DNA of 64,000 nucleotides from Aquipseudomonas ullengensis (lineage in GTDB: Bacteria > Pseudomonadota > Gammaproteobacteria > Pseudomonadales > Pseudomonadaceae): assembly GCF_014174475.1 (NCBI RefSeq), contig NZ_JACJUD010000006.1, positions 124,001 to 188,000 on the forward strand, given 5' to 3'. Made by a program: the position numbers and the translations under genes. Positions within the stretch are counted from its first letter, which is position 1; each line of letters opens with the position of its first letter. The notes beneath the pieces were generated by a model. That model had not been told where the DNA came from. It saw only the letters and a list, made by a program, of their open reading frames with translations, and did not search any database. This document shows, in pieces, positions 35,989 through 45,075 of the stretch.

Positions 35989-36759
35989 TTAGCGCACCAC
36001 GATGCCACGACTGGCCAGGTAGGCCTTGGCTTCCGGCACGGTGTATTCGCCGAAGTGGAAGATGCTGGCCGCCAGCACGGCGTCGGCCTTACCTTCGAGG
36101 ATGCCAGCCGCCAGGTGCTCGAGATTGCCGACGCCGCCGGAGGCGATTACCGGGATACCTACGCTTTCACTGATGGCACGGGTAACGCCGAGGTCGTAGC
36201 CGCTCTTCACGCCGTCCTGATCCATGCTGGTCAGGAGGATTTCGCCGGCGCCGAGATCTTCCATTTTCTTCGCCCAGAGCACGGCATCCAGGCCAGTCGG
36301 CTTGCGCCCGCCGTGGGTGAAGATCTCCCAGCGCGGAGTTTCGCCGGGCAACGATACTTTCTTGGCGTCAATGGCGACGACGATGCACTGCGAGCCGAAA
36401 CGCGCGGCCGCCTCGCCAACAAATTCGGGGGTGAATACCGCCGCCGTGTTGATCGACACTTTATCGGCGCCAGCATTCAGCAGGTTGCGAATGTCCTGCA
36501 CGGTGCGCACACCGCCGCCGACGGTCAGCGGGATGAACACCTGACTGGCCATGCGCTCCACCGTGTGCAGGGTGGTATCGCGGCCGTCGACGCTGGCGGT
36601 GATGTCGAGGAAGGTGATCTCGTCGGCACCCTGCTCATCGTAGCGACGGGCGATTTCCACCGGGTCGCCGGCATCGCGGATGTTCTCGAACTGCACGCCC
36701 TTGACCACGCGACCGTTGTCGACGTCGAGGCAGGGGATGATGCGTTTGGCCAGCGCCAT
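35989..36759 (-). CDS. hisF: Imidazole glycerol phosphate synthase cyclase subunit HisF
   Basis: A 256-residue TIM barrel starting MALAKRIIPCLDVDNGRVVKG with catalytic Asp11; the second catalytic Asp lies in the VVAIDAKK segment, and phosphate loops are GGGVRT and ASGGVGN. With HisH it converts PRFAR and glutamine-derived ammonia to IGP and AICAR. The start at 36759 follows GAGG and lies 10 bases after hisA; upstream in-frame codons overlap hisA. Confidence 0.97.
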   Translation of the reverse strand: MALAKRIIPCLDVDNGRVVKGVQFENIRDAGDPVEIARRYDEQGADEITFLDITASVDGRDTTLHTVERMASQVFIPLTVGGGVRTVQDIRNLLNAGADKVSINTAAVFTPEFVGEAAARFGSQCIVVAIDAKKVSLPGETPRWEIFTHGGRKPTGLDAVLWAKKMEDLGAGEILLTSMDQDGVKSGYDLGVTRAISESVGIPVIASGGVGNLEHLAAGILEGKADAVLAASIFHFGEYTVPEAKAYLASRGIVVR

Positions 36760-36769
36760 GTCGAAATCC

Positions 36770-37507
36770 TCAGCCTTTATAGGCGTCGCAGAAGGCTTGG
36801 GCCTCGGCGACATCCAGGGTGCCTTCGTAGATCGCGCGGCCGGTGATGGCGCCGATGATGCCCGGCGAGCGAGCCAGCAGCAGCTTCTCGATATCACCGA
36901 GGTTGTGGATGCCGCCGGAGGCGATCACCGGGATCTTGCTGGCGGCGGCCAGGGCCGCAGTGGCCTCGACGTTGCAGCCCTGCATCATGCCGTCTTTGGC
37001 GATATCGGTATAAACGATGGCGGACACACCATCGGCCTCGAAGCGCTTGGCCAGGTCAGTGGCCTGCACGGTGGAGACCTCGGCCCAGCCGTCGGTGGCG
37101 ACGAAACCGTCTTTGGCATCCAGGCCGACGATGACCTTGCCCGGGAAGGCTTTGCAGGCATCGGTGACGAACTGCGGATCTTTCACCGCCTTGGTGCCGA
37201 TGATCACGTAGCTGACGCCGGCCTTGACGTAGGCCTCGATGGTTTCCAGCGAGCGGATGCCGCCGCCGATCTGGATCGGCAGATTCGGGTAGCGCTTGGC
37301 GATGGCGGTCACCACTTCGCCGTTGACCGGCTGGCCTTCGAAGGCGCCATTGAGGTCGACCAGGTGCAGACGGCGGCAGCCACCCTCGACCCACTTGGCG
37401 GCCATGCTCACCGGGTCATCGGAGAACACCGTGGAGTCTTCCATGCGGCCCTGGCGCAGACGCACGCAGGCGCCGTCCTTGAGATCGATAGCGGGGATAA
37501 TCAGCAT
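36770..37507 (-). CDS. hisA: ProFAR isomerase HisA
   Basis: A 245-residue TIM barrel beginning MLIIPAIDLKDGACVRLRQG with catalytic Asp8; the second catalytic Asp is in VIVYTDIAKDGM and phosphate loops are GGGIRS and ASGGIHN. Isomerises ProFAR to PRFAR, the HisF/HisH substrate. Full family length; the frame extends further upstream but the homologous N-terminus begins at 37507. Confidence 0.97.
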   Translation of the reverse strand: MLIIPAIDLKDGACVRLRQGRMEDSTVFSDDPVSMAAKWVEGGCRRLHLVDLNGAFEGQPVNGEVVTAIAKRYPNLPIQIGGGIRSLETIEAYVKAGVSYVIIGTKAVKDPQFVTDACKAFPGKVIVGLDAKDGFVATDGWAEVSTVQATDLAKRFEADGVSAIVYTDIAKDGMMQGCNVEATAALAAASKIPVIASGGIHNLGDIEKLLLARSPGIIGAITGRAIYEGTLDVAEAQAFCDAYKG

Positions 37508-37544
37508 CGGTTGAACCTGCTCAAGTCGTGAATTCGGTGAAGGG

Positions 37545-37802
37545 TCAGCTCTTCTCGAGCGCCCACAGGTCGCTCTCCAGGCTGGCAAAACGGTCGGACA
37601 GCACCGCCTGCACATCGGAGATCGCCTTGTTGTAGTAATGCGGAGCAATGTCGCGGCTGATCAGGTCGAGCACTTCCTGCACTTCGAACGAGCCCAGCTC
37701 GAGCTCGAAGCGGTCCTCGAGGAAACGCCCCAGCGCCTTCAATGCCGCCTGTTGCTGGGGCCCTTCGAGCTCCAGCAGTGGAACTTTCTTGCCCCGGCTC
37801 AT
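37545..37802 (-). CDS. DUF2164 family protein
   Basis: An 85-residue protein of DUF2164 type (ALGRFLEDRFELELGSFEVQEVLDLISRDIAPHYYNKAI), small, soluble and mostly helical. No function is known. It sits between hisH and hisA, with its start codon touching the hisH stop (ATG at 37802, hisH ends 37803), an arrangement I recall as usual in Pseudomonas, so it is transcribed with the his genes. Confidence 0.88.
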   Translation of the reverse strand: MSRGKKVPLLELEGPQQQAALKALGRFLEDRFELELGSFEVQEVLDLISRDIAPHYYNKAISDVQAVLSDRFASLESDLWALEKS

Positions 37803-38441
37803 TCAGGCGCGACCATCCCAGCCGACGAAGTTCTGCAGCAGCTGCAGGCCATGGGTATGACTCTTCTCCGGGTGGAACTGCACGGCGAACTTCGAGCCTT
37901 CGGCCAATGCCGCAGCGAAATCCTTGCCGTAGTGCCCGCCACCGACCACCTGGGCTGGGTTGCCGGCTTCGATGTAGTAGCTGTGCACGAAGTAGAAGCG
38001 TGCCTGGTCAGGAATCTCGTGCCACAGCGGGTGCTCGACCACCTGCGCCACCTGGTTCCAGCCCATGTGCGGCACTTTCAGGTGCGCGCCGTCTTCATGC
38101 AGGTTTTTGCCGAAGAAGCGCACCTGGCCGGGGAACAGGCCGATGCAATCGACCCCGTCGTTTTCCTCGCTGCGCTCCAGCAGGGCCTGCATGCCGACGC
38201 AGATACCAAGGAACGGCCGATCCTGGCTGACCTCGCGCACCAGGCTGTCGAAGCCCAGGCGCTTGATCTCGGCCATGCAGTCGCGAATCGCGCCAACACC
38301 GGGGAACACCACGCGGTCGGCTTCGCGAATCACCGCGGCATCGCTGGTCACCAGCACCTTGCCGGCGCCCACGTGCTCAAGGGCCTTGGCCACCGAGTGC
38401 AGGTTGCCCATGCCGTAGTCGATTACTGCAACCGTCTGCAT
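37803..38441 (-). CDS. hisH: Imidazole glycerol phosphate synthase glutaminase subunit HisH
   Basis: A 212-residue class I glutamine amidotransferase: MQTVAVIDYGMGNLHSVAKAL start, nucleophile Cys in FLGICVGMQALLERSEE, and His-Glu in VQFHPEKSH. Supplies ammonia to HisF. Begins immediately after the hisB stop codon. Confidence 0.97.
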   Translation of the reverse strand: MQTVAVIDYGMGNLHSVAKALEHVGAGKVLVTSDAAVIREADRVVFPGVGAIRDCMAEIKRLGFDSLVREVSQDRPFLGICVGMQALLERSEENDGVDCIGLFPGQVRFFGKNLHEDGAHLKVPHMGWNQVAQVVEHPLWHEIPDQARFYFVHSYYIEAGNPAQVVGGGHYGKDFAAALAEGSKFAVQFHPEKSHTHGLQLLQNFVGWDGRA

Positions 38442-39035
38442 TTATAGGCAGCCCTTGGTCGACGGCATCTGCCCAGCCATGCGCGGGTCCAGCTCGACAG
38501 CCATGCGCAGGGCGCGGCCGAAGGCCTTGAACACCGTTTCGATCTGGTGGTGGGTGTTGGTGCCGCGCAGGTTGTCGATGTGCAGGCTGACCAGGGCGTG
38601 GTTGACGAAGCCCTGGAAGAACTCCTGGAACAGGTCCACGTCGAAGCCACCGACCACCGCGCGGGTGAACGGCACGTGCATCTGCAGGCCCGGGCGACCG
38701 GAGAAGTCGATCACCACGCGCGACAGCGCTTCGTCCAGCGGCACATAGGAATGGCCGTAGCGGGTCATGCCCTTCTTGTCGCCGATGGCCTTGGTGAAGG
38801 CCTGACCGAGGGTGATACCGACGTCTTCCACGGTGTGGTGGTCGTCGATATGCAGGTCGCCCTTGCACTGGATGTCCAGGTCGATCAGCCCGTGGCGGGC
38901 GATCTGATCGAGCATGTGCTCGAGGAACGGCACGCCAATATCGAACTTGGCCTTGCCCGTACCATCCAGGTTGATCGAGACCTTGATCTGGGTCTCCAGG
39001 GTGTTGCGCTCGACGGATGCCGTACGTTCGGCCAT
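38442..39035 (-). CDS. hisB: Imidazoleglycerol-phosphate dehydratase HisB
   Basis: A 197-residue monofunctional dehydratase with metal motifs DDHHTVEDVGI and the later second HHQIE (NTHHQIETVFKAFGRAL). Dehydrates IGP to imidazole acetol phosphate. GGGAG lies 6-7 bases before the ATG at 39035; a GTG one codon upstream is less likely. First gene of the minus-strand his cluster hisB-hisH-DUF2164-hisA-hisF. Confidence 0.97.
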   Translation of the reverse strand: MAERTASVERNTLETQIKVSINLDGTGKAKFDIGVPFLEHMLDQIARHGLIDLDIQCKGDLHIDDHHTVEDVGITLGQAFTKAIGDKKGMTRYGHSYVPLDEALSRVVIDFSGRPGLQMHVPFTRAVVGGFDVDLFQEFFQGFVNHALVSLHIDNLRGTNTHHQIETVFKAFGRALRMAVELDPRMAGQMPSTKGCL

Positions 39036-39357
39036 CACCAGCTCCCGAAAATGCTTGCGGAAAAGGCGGGCATTATAGGCGGGGCGCGGCTTGGACGGCT
39101 ACCCAAAGGCGGCTGTGCGTCGGCCATGCCGCGTTAGCAATGGCCGCGGGCTGCTCATTTACAACGCGTGAACTCCGCACCCTCGGCCATTCGACTCGCT
39201 GGCGCTCACCCGTAGGGCCAGCCTGCGGCTGTTCTCCCGCTGGTCGTTTTCCCTTGCCTGGCTCTAGCTCGCGCGCCTTTGAACAGGCTCTGCGGCAGGA
39301 CTATCGGCGCGATTGAGCTGACTTTACACTGCGCCACCTGCCTGCGAGGAAGCCGCG
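39036..39357. other. Divergent intergenic region between hisB and the PanZ-like gene
   Basis: 322 bases without a coding frame I would defend. It carries the hisB promoter on the minus strand and the leader of the acetyltransferase on the plus strand. I see no riboswitch or attenuator-type His-codon peptide. Confidence 0.5.
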
Positions 39358-39756
39358 ATGCCCGTGCTTGTCGAGATCGTCACCCGCCCATCGGCTCAGG
39401 ATCACACCGACCTGACCAAGGTCTACGCCGATGCGCCGGACTGGCTGCTCGCCCCCTATGCCAGCGCGGACGCACTGATTGCCCGCGGAATCGGCGAGAC
39501 CCGACTGATCGCCGGCCGCTTCAACGACCGCCTGCTGGGCGCCGCCCTGCTGAGCCGCGACGAAGACTGCTGGCGCCTGTCGCACCTGTGCGTGCGCAAG
39601 GTCACGCGCAAGCGCGGCGTGGCCCGGCGCATCCTCGACGAGGCCCAGCGCATGGCCCGCGAAGCCGGCAAACCGCTGCACCTGGCAGCGCCCCGCGGCC
39701 ATCTGGAAAGCCAGGCCCTGGCAGCCCGCACTGGCTTGCCGCTGGATAATCTGTAG
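39358..39756 (+). CDS. PanZ-like GNAT acetyltransferase (acetyl-CoA sensor family)
   Basis: A 132-residue GNAT-fold protein. The central part (AGRFNDRLLGAALL, then HLCVRKVTRKRGVARRILDEAQ) closely resembles E. coli PanZ, including the RxRG(V/I)A acetyl-CoA pyrophosphate loop. PanZ binds acetyl-CoA and promotes maturation and feedback control of aspartate decarboxylase PanD. Whether this one does so or acetylates another target is not shown. GAGGA lies 7 bases before the ATG. Confidence 0.75.
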   Translation: MPVLVEIVTRPSAQDHTDLTKVYADAPDWLLAPYASADALIARGIGETRLIAGRFNDRLLGAALLSRDEDCWRLSHLCVRKVTRKRGVARRILDEAQRMAREAGKPLHLAAPRGHLESQALAARTGLPLDNL

Positions 39757-39905
39757 CCTAGGCCGCAGACAAACCCCGCAGCCCCACCGGGGAACCGCAG
39801 CCCGTCACGCCCCTCCAACCTCTGGCGGGCAATAGCCCAGACGCATCCGGGCCGACGTTATACTCGCGCGCTCGACACCAGAACCCACCACACAAGGACT
39901 CGTTC

Positions 39906-42131
39906 ATGAAATCTATCGGCAAAATCCTGGGCCTGACCTTCCTCGGACTGCTGCTGATCGTGATCGGCCTGGGCTTCGCCCTCACCCACCTGTTCGATCC
40001 CAACGACTATAAGGACGAGATCCAGCAACTGGCGCGCGACAAGGCCAACCTGGAGCTCAAGCTCAATGGCGACATCGGCTGGAGCCTGTTCCCCTGGCTC
40101 GGCTTGGAACTGACCGACGCCACCCTGGCCAGCGCCGCCACGCCGGACAAGCCCTTCGCCGACCTGCGCCTGCTGGGCTTCTCGGTGCGCGTGCTGCCAC
40201 TGCTGCGCAAAGAAGTGCAGATGAGCGATATCCGCATCGACGGCCTCAACCTGACCCTGCAACGCGACGACAAGGGCCATGGCAACTGGGAGCAGATCGG
40301 CAAACCGGCCAAAACCAGCGATGCCGCCGCGACCAGCCCGGCGGACACCGCCAGCGCCGAACCCACCGCGCAAGCACCCGCCGAGCGCAGCGACACCCCG
40401 CTCAAGCTGGACATCGACAGCCTCACAGTGAGCAACTCGCGCATCGACTACCACGATGCCCGAAGCGGCAAGCAGTTCGGCGCCGAAGGCATCGAGCTGA
40501 CCACCGGCGCCATCCGCGAAGGCGCGAGCATTCCCCTCAAACTCACCGCCTACCTCGCCGCCAACCAGCCACTGCTGCGCGCCAAGACCAACCTGCAGAC
40601 CCAGCTGCGCTTCGACCGTGCACTCAAACGCTACCAGCTCGAAGACCTCAAGTTGTCCGGTGAAGTCTCCGGCGAACCGCTCAAGGGCAAGACCCTGACC
40701 TTCGCCACGGAAGGCCAGCTGCTGCTCGACCAGGCTGCACAGATCGCCGAATGGACCGGCCTGAAACTCTCCGCCAACCAGCTGCGCGCCCTCGGCGAGC
40801 TGAAACTGCGCAACCTGGACCAGGCCGCACAACTGGAAGGCAATCTGTCCGTTGCCCAGGTCAACCTGCGCGAATTTCTCACCGGCGTCGGCGTCGAACT
40901 GCCCCCCATGCGCGATGCGACCAGCCTCGGCCAGTTCGAGCTGTCCAGCCGCCTGGCCGGCTCGCCCAACAGCCTGGCCTTCAACGACCTGGCGCTGAAA
41001 CTCGATGGCAGCAGCCTCAGCGGCTCGCTGGCCATCAGCGACTTCGCCAAACAGGCCCTGCGCGTGCAACTCAAGGGCGACACGTTCAACGTCGACCGCT
41101 ACCTGCCGCCGCAGGACAAGGACGCCAGCGCCGGCGTCGCCCGCAAGAACGAGGTCAAGCAGGCCGTGGCCGCCGCCGGCAAGAACGGCAACAGCGAGCT
41201 GCCCAGCACACCGAGCCAGCAGGCCTGGAGCGACAAGCCCATGCTGCCACTGGAGCAGCTGCGCAAACTCGACGTGCAGGCCGACCTCAGTTTCGGCCAG
41301 CTGACCCTGAGCAAACTGCCAATCGAGAGCGCCAAGCTCCAGGCCACCGGCAAGGATGGCGTGCTCAACCTGCAGGAATTGCGCGGCGACCTGTATGGCG
41401 GCGAGTTCAGCGCCAAGGCCCAACTCGACGCGCGCCCAGCCATCCCGCTGCTCACCGCGCAGAAACGCATCAGCCGCATTCCCGTCGAGAAACTGCTCGA
41501 AGCCCAGGGCGAGAAACCGCCCGTCAAAGGCCTGCTCGATCTCAACGCCGACATCCGCACACAGGGCAACAGCCAAAAGGCCTGGATCGACGCACTCAAC
41601 GGCAAGGCCGACTTCAGCCTGAGCGACGGCGCACTGCTCGACGCCAACCTGGAGCAGCAGCTGTGCCAGGGCATCGCCACCCTCAACCGCAAGTCCCTCA
41701 GCAGCGAGCCGCGCGGCAAGGACACGCCCTTTGAGGAACTGCACGGCAGCCTGACCTTCCACAATGGCGTAGCCAGCAACCCCGACCTCAAGGCCCGCCT
41801 CCCCGGCCTGGCGGTCAGCGGCGACGGCGACGTCGACCTGCGCGTGCTGGGCATGGACTACCGCGTCGGCATCACCCTCGAAGGCGACCAGCGCGCCATG
41901 CCGGACCCGGCCTGCCAGGTCAACCAGCGCTACGTCGACATCGAGTGGCCACTGCGCTGCCGCGGCCCGCTGGAGCTGGGCGCCAAGGCCTGCCGCCTGG
42001 ACAAGGACGGCATGACCAAGGTCGCCTCCAAGCTGGCCGGTTCCAAGCTCGAAGAAAAGATCGAAGAGAAACTCGGCGACAAGGTCAGCCCGGAACTCAA
42101 GGAAGCACTCAAGGGCCTGTTCAAGCGATGA
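39906..42131 (+). CDS. AsmA family protein
   Basis: A 741-residue inner-membrane-anchored protein: N-terminal membrane helix (about residues 5-27), then DPNDYKDEIQQLARDKANLELKLNGDIGWSLFPWLGLEL, the signature AsmA opening, a long beta-rich periplasmic body and the late conserved LNGKADFSLSDGALLDANLEQQLC region. AsmA-like proteins act in outer-membrane lipid or protein homeostasis as bridge-like proteins. AAGGA precedes the ATG; the stop overlaps the mutY start (ATGA), so the two are coupled. Confidence 0.93.
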   Translation: MKSIGKILGLTFLGLLLIVIGLGFALTHLFDPNDYKDEIQQLARDKANLELKLNGDIGWSLFPWLGLELTDATLASAATPDKPFADLRLLGFSVRVLPLLRKEVQMSDIRIDGLNLTLQRDDKGHGNWEQIGKPAKTSDAAATSPADTASAEPTAQAPAERSDTPLKLDIDSLTVSNSRIDYHDARSGKQFGAEGIELTTGAIREGASIPLKLTAYLAANQPLLRAKTNLQTQLRFDRALKRYQLEDLKLSGEVSGEPLKGKTLTFATEGQLLLDQAAQIAEWTGLKLSANQLRALGELKLRNLDQAAQLEGNLSVAQVNLREFLTGVGVELPPMRDATSLGQFELSSRLAGSPNSLAFNDLALKLDGSSLSGSLAISDFAKQALRVQLKGDTFNVDRYLPPQDKDASAGVARKNEVKQAVAAAGKNGNSELPSTPSQQAWSDKPMLPLEQLRKLDVQADLSFGQLTLSKLPIESAKLQATGKDGVLNLQELRGDLYGGEFSAKAQLDARPAIPLLTAQKRISRIPVEKLLEAQGEKPPVKGLLDLNADIRTQGNSQKAWIDALNGKADFSLSDGALLDANLEQQLCQGIATLNRKSLSSEPRGKDTPFEELHGSLTFHNGVASNPDLKARLPGLAVSGDGDVDLRVLGMDYRVGITLEGDQRAMPDPACQVNQRYVDIEWPLRCRGPLELGAKACRLDKDGMTKVASKLAGSKLEEKIEEKLGDKVSPELKEALKGLFKR

Positions 42132-43207
42132 CCCCCGCGCAATTCAATGGCGCCGTGCTGGCCTGGTATGACCAGCACGGGCGCAAGGACCTGCCCTGGC
42201 AGCAGGACATCAACCCGTACCGGGTGTGGGTCTCGGAAATCATGCTGCAGCAAACCCAGGTCAGCACTGTGCTGGGTTACTTCGACCGCTTCATGCACGC
42301 CCTGCCGACGGTCAAGGACTTGGCCGAAGCGCCGGAAGACGAAGTGCTGCACCTGTGGACCGGCCTCGGCTACTACACCCGCGCGCGCAACCTGCAGAAG
42401 ACCGCGCAGATCGTCATGCGCGAGCACGGCGGCGAATTCCCCCGCGATGTCGAGCAACTCACCGAACTGCCCGGCATCGGCCGCTCCACTGCCGGCGCCA
42501 TCGCCAGCCTGAGCATGGGCCTGCGTGCACCGATCCTCGACGGCAACGTCAAGCGCGTGCTCGCTCGCTACGTCGCCCAGGAAGGCTATCCGGGCGAACC
42601 GAAGGTGGCCAAACAACTGTGGGCGGTGGCCGAGCGCTACCTACCCAGCGAGCGGGTCAACCACTACACCCAGGCGATGATGGACCTGGGCGCCACGCTG
42701 TGTACCCGCAGCAAGCCAAGCTGCCTGATCTGTCCGCTGCAGAGCGGTTGCCAGGCGCACCTGCTGGGCCTGGAGATCCGCTACCCGATCGCCAAGCCAC
42801 GCAAGGCGCTGCCGCAGAAGCGCACGCTAATGCCGATCCTGGCCAATCGTGACGGCGCCATCCTGCTCTACCGCCGCCCGTCGAGCGGCCTCTGGGGCGG
42901 ACTGTGGAGCCTGCCCGAGCTGGACGACCTCGCCGCCCTCGCCCCACTGGCCAGCCAGCACGCCCTGCAGCTAGGCGCTCGTCACGAACTGGACGGGCTG
43001 ACCCATACTTTCAGCCACTTCCAGCTGGCCATCGAACCTTGGCTGGTCCACGTGGAGCAGGCCGCGCCTGGCGTGGCCGAGGGCGACTGGCTCTGGTATA
43101 ACCTCGCCACCCCACCGCGCCTGGGCCTGGCCGCCCCGGTGAAGAAACTCCTCAAGCGAGCCGAACAGGCGCTGAATACCGAATCGATTACTGGAGAGCA
43201 GCCATGA
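42128..43207 (+). CDS. mutY: A/G-specific adenine glycosylase MutY
   Basis: A 359-residue DNA glycosylase that removes A mispaired with 8-oxoguanine. Helix-hairpin-helix ELPGIGRSTAGAIASLSMG with the following catalytic Asp (PILDGNVKRVLAR), a 4Fe-4S cluster with spacing Cx6Cx2Cx5C (CTRSKPSCLICPLQSGC), and a C-terminal NUDIX-like 8-oxoG recognition domain. The ATG at 42128 overlaps the asmA stop; its own stop overlaps yggX. Confidence 0.97.
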   Translation: MTPAQFNGAVLAWYDQHGRKDLPWQQDINPYRVWVSEIMLQQTQVSTVLGYFDRFMHALPTVKDLAEAPEDEVLHLWTGLGYYTRARNLQKTAQIVMREHGGEFPRDVEQLTELPGIGRSTAGAIASLSMGLRAPILDGNVKRVLARYVAQEGYPGEPKVAKQLWAVAERYLPSERVNHYTQAMMDLGATLCTRSKPSCLICPLQSGCQAHLLGLEIRYPIAKPRKALPQKRTLMPILANRDGAILLYRRPSSGLWGGLWSLPELDDLAALAPLASQHALQLGARHELDGLTHTFSHFQLAIEPWLVHVEQAAPGVAEGDWLWYNLATPPRLGLAAPVKKLLKRAEQALNTESITGEQP

Positions 43208-43476
43208 GCCGCACCGTCCACTGCCGCAAGCACAAACAAGACCTCCCCGGCCTCGACCGCCCGCCCTACCCGGGCGCCAAAGGCGAAGACATCTTCAACA
43301 ACGTCTCCAAACAGGCCTGGGACGAGTGGCAGGCGCACCAGACCATGCTGATCAACGAACGCCGCCTGAACATGATGAATGTCGAGGACCGCAAGTTCCT
43401 CCAGGCCGAGATGGACAAGTTCCTCTCCGGCGAGGAATACGCCCAGGCCGAAGGCTACGTGCCACCAAGCGCCTGA
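43204..43476 (+). CDS. yggX: YggX family Fe(II)-trafficking/oxidative damage protection protein
   Basis: A 90-residue protein with the family start MSRTVHCRKHKQDLPGL and the conserved Cys7, and the core ISKQAW-type motif NNVSKQAWDEWQAHQTMLINERRLNM. YggX protects Fe-S proteins from oxidative damage and takes part in iron trafficking. Its coupling to mutY (ATGA overlap), a Fe-S enzyme for oxidised DNA, makes functional sense. Confidence 0.95.
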   Translation: MSRTVHCRKHKQDLPGLDRPPYPGAKGEDIFNNVSKQAWDEWQAHQTMLINERRLNMMNVEDRKFLQAEMDKFLSGEEYAQAEGYVPPSA

Positions 43477-43563
43477 GCCCTCGAACAGGTCCGCAGCAAA
43501 CCCTGCGCGCCCACGTAAAAATCGTAAGCGCCCGTTTGTACTGAAATTTTTTCTTTCCCTTGC

Positions 43564-43592
43564 TTGACACTGCAAAGCCAAATCCGTTTAAT
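43564..43592 (+). promoter_or_regulatory. Sigma-70 promoter of tRNA-Phe
   Basis: TTGACA at 43564-43569 and TTTAAT at 43587-43592, separated by 17 bases, followed by a GC-rich discriminator (GCGCCCC) just before the tRNA, as in stringently controlled stable RNA promoters. Confidence 0.85.
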
Positions 43593-43603
43593 AGCGCCCC
43601 GTT

Positions 43604-43679
43604 GCCCAGGTAGCTCAGTCGGTAGAGCAGGGGATTGAAAATCCCCGTGTCGGCGGTTCGATTCCGTCCCTGGGCACCA
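43604..43679 (+). tRNA. tRNA-Phe (anticodon GAA)
   Basis: 76-nt cloverleaf: acceptor GCCCAGG pairs with CCTGGGC, D-loop AGCTCAGTCGGTAGAGCA, anticodon loop TTGAAAA, T-arm GGTTCGATTCC, and encoded ACCA end. The 3' end serves as the integration site for the downstream island. Confidence 0.97.
43655..43673 (+). other. attL core, inside tRNA-Phe
   Basis: GGTTCGATTCCGTCCCTGG, the T-arm to acceptor part of the tRNA, repeated exactly at 56291-56309. Confidence 0.88.
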
Positions 43680-43724
43680 CCTTTCGTTTTCAGGTGGTGT
43701 CTAAATCACCCGAAAGCCTTAAAG

Positions 43725-43748
43725 AACCGGCCCTTGAGCCGGTTTTTT
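43725..43748 (+). terminator. Rho-independent terminator after tRNA-Phe
   Basis: AACCGGC pairs with GCCGGTT around CCTTGA, followed by a run of six Ts starting within the stem. It lies inside the island, so the tRNA now ends on an element-supplied terminator. Confidence 0.88.
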
Positions 43749-43792
43749 ATTGTCTATGCTTCCCAAGATGTCCCGCATAAGCCCTAACAAAT

Positions 43793-43814
43793 GGGGGCTT
43801 ATGTGGGGGCCTCT
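43793..43814 (+). repeat. Left copy of 22-bp subterminal direct repeat
   Basis: GGGGGCTTAT, two bases, then GGGGGCCTCT. The right copy at 56219-56240 is in the same orientation and differs at one base. Placed just inside each att site, these are candidate integrase arm-binding sites. Confidence 0.65.
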
Positions 43815-43857
43815 TTGGTTCGGTCTCAAAAAGGCCCCCAATGCGGAAGCAAACGAC

Positions 43858-45069
43858 ATGTCCCTGACCGACAGCGCCATCAAGGCAGCCAAGCCCCAAG
43901 AAAAGCCCTACAAGCTGACCGATGCCCACGGGCTTTACCTGCTGGTTAATCCAAACGGCTCCAAGCTTTGGAAGCTCAAATACAGAGTAGCGGGCAAAGA
44001 AAAGAAGCTGGCCCTTGGCGCCTACCCCATCATCGGCCTACAGCAAGCTCGCCAGCGCCGTGAAGAGGCGCGCCAACTAGTGGCCAATGGGCAAGACCCT
44101 AGCGCTGCACGACGAGCCGCAAAACACGCACAGAAGGCCACAGAGCTCACGTTCGAGACATTGGCTCGCGAGTGGTACGCCTACAATGCACCTCGCTGGA
44201 AAAAGACCACCGCTTACAAGGCCAATCTCTACCTAAAGAACGATATTTTTCCCGGCATCGGCAGCTGGCCCGCTACCACAGTCAACCGCCCCGCACTGGT
44301 GGAGCTGGTACGTAAGGTGGAGGCGCGCGGCGCACTGAACGCCGCTGAGAAAATTCGCCAATGGCTCAGACAGATATTTGATTTTGGGATGGCGCGGGGC
44401 GTCGTAGAGAGCAATCCCGCCATCGGCCTGAACGTAGTAGCAGCCCCAGCTAAGGCCGTGAGGCACCACCCACACGTTACGTTTGCCGAACTGCCAGAGC
44501 TGCTGGCCAAGCTAGACAGCGCCAAGCTGCACGCCTTCACCCGTGCCGCTGTCCGCCTGCTGATCCTTACAGCTGTTCGCCCCGGCGAACTGCGCGCCGC
44601 CCCCTGGAGCGAGTTCGATCTTGATGCCGCCACCTGGACGATACCCAAGGAGCGCATGAAGGCCCGCCGCCCGCATGTGGTGCCCTTACCCCGCCAGGCC
44701 GTTGCCATTTTGCGCCAGCTCCACGAAGTGACCGGGCGCTATGCCTTGCTCTTCCCCGGCCAGCAGAATCCCGACCGCCCGATGAGCGAGAACACCATCA
44801 ACAAGGCGCTTCGCCTGATGGGCTACGAAGACCGCCAGACCGGTCATGGTTTCCGTCACCTGTTGAGCACCGAACTGAACGGTCGCAGCTGCTACAACCG
44901 CGACTGGATCGAACGCCAGCTAGCCCACGGTGACACCGACGAAATCCGTGACACATACAACCACGCAACCTACCTGGAGCAGCGCCGAGGAATGATGCAG
45001 GAATGGGCCGACTCAATAGACACCCTGTGCGCTGGCGCTAACGTAGTGAACATCAAACGCAAGGCGTAA
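43858..45069 (+). CDS. P4-type tyrosine recombinase (integrase)
   Basis: A 403-residue integrase: N-terminal DUF4102 domain (LTDSAIKAAKPQEKPYKLTDAHGLYLLVNPNGSKLWKLKYRV), a SAM-like core-binding domain, and a catalytic domain with the first Arg in TAVRPGELRAAPW, HxxR in GHGFRHLLSTEL, LAHG, and the nucleophile Tyr in IRDTYNHATYLEQRR. The ATG at 43858 fits the family start and has GGAAG upstream; an upstream extension to 43750 covers the subterminal repeat and is unlikely coding. Catalyses insertion at the adjacent tRNA-Phe. Confidence 0.93.
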   Translation: MSLTDSAIKAAKPQEKPYKLTDAHGLYLLVNPNGSKLWKLKYRVAGKEKKLALGAYPIIGLQQARQRREEARQLVANGQDPSAARRAAKHAQKATELTFETLAREWYAYNAPRWKKTTAYKANLYLKNDIFPGIGSWPATTVNRPALVELVRKVEARGALNAAEKIRQWLRQIFDFGMARGVVESNPAIGLNVVAAPAKAVRHHPHVTFAELPELLAKLDSAKLHAFTRAAVRLLILTAVRPGELRAAPWSEFDLDAATWTIPKERMKARRPHVVPLPRQAVAILRQLHEVTGRYALLFPGQQNPDRPMSENTINKALRLMGYEDRQTGHGFRHLLSTELNGRSCYNRDWIERQLAHGDTDEIRDTYNHATYLEQRRGMMQEWADSIDTLCAGANVVNIKRKA

Positions 45070-45075
45070 CTTTCA

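Noticed and set aside
43750..43857. Upstream extension of the integrase
   Set aside because: The extra 36 codons cover the subterminal repeat and do not resemble integrase N-termini; the family start and GGAAG lie at 43858.
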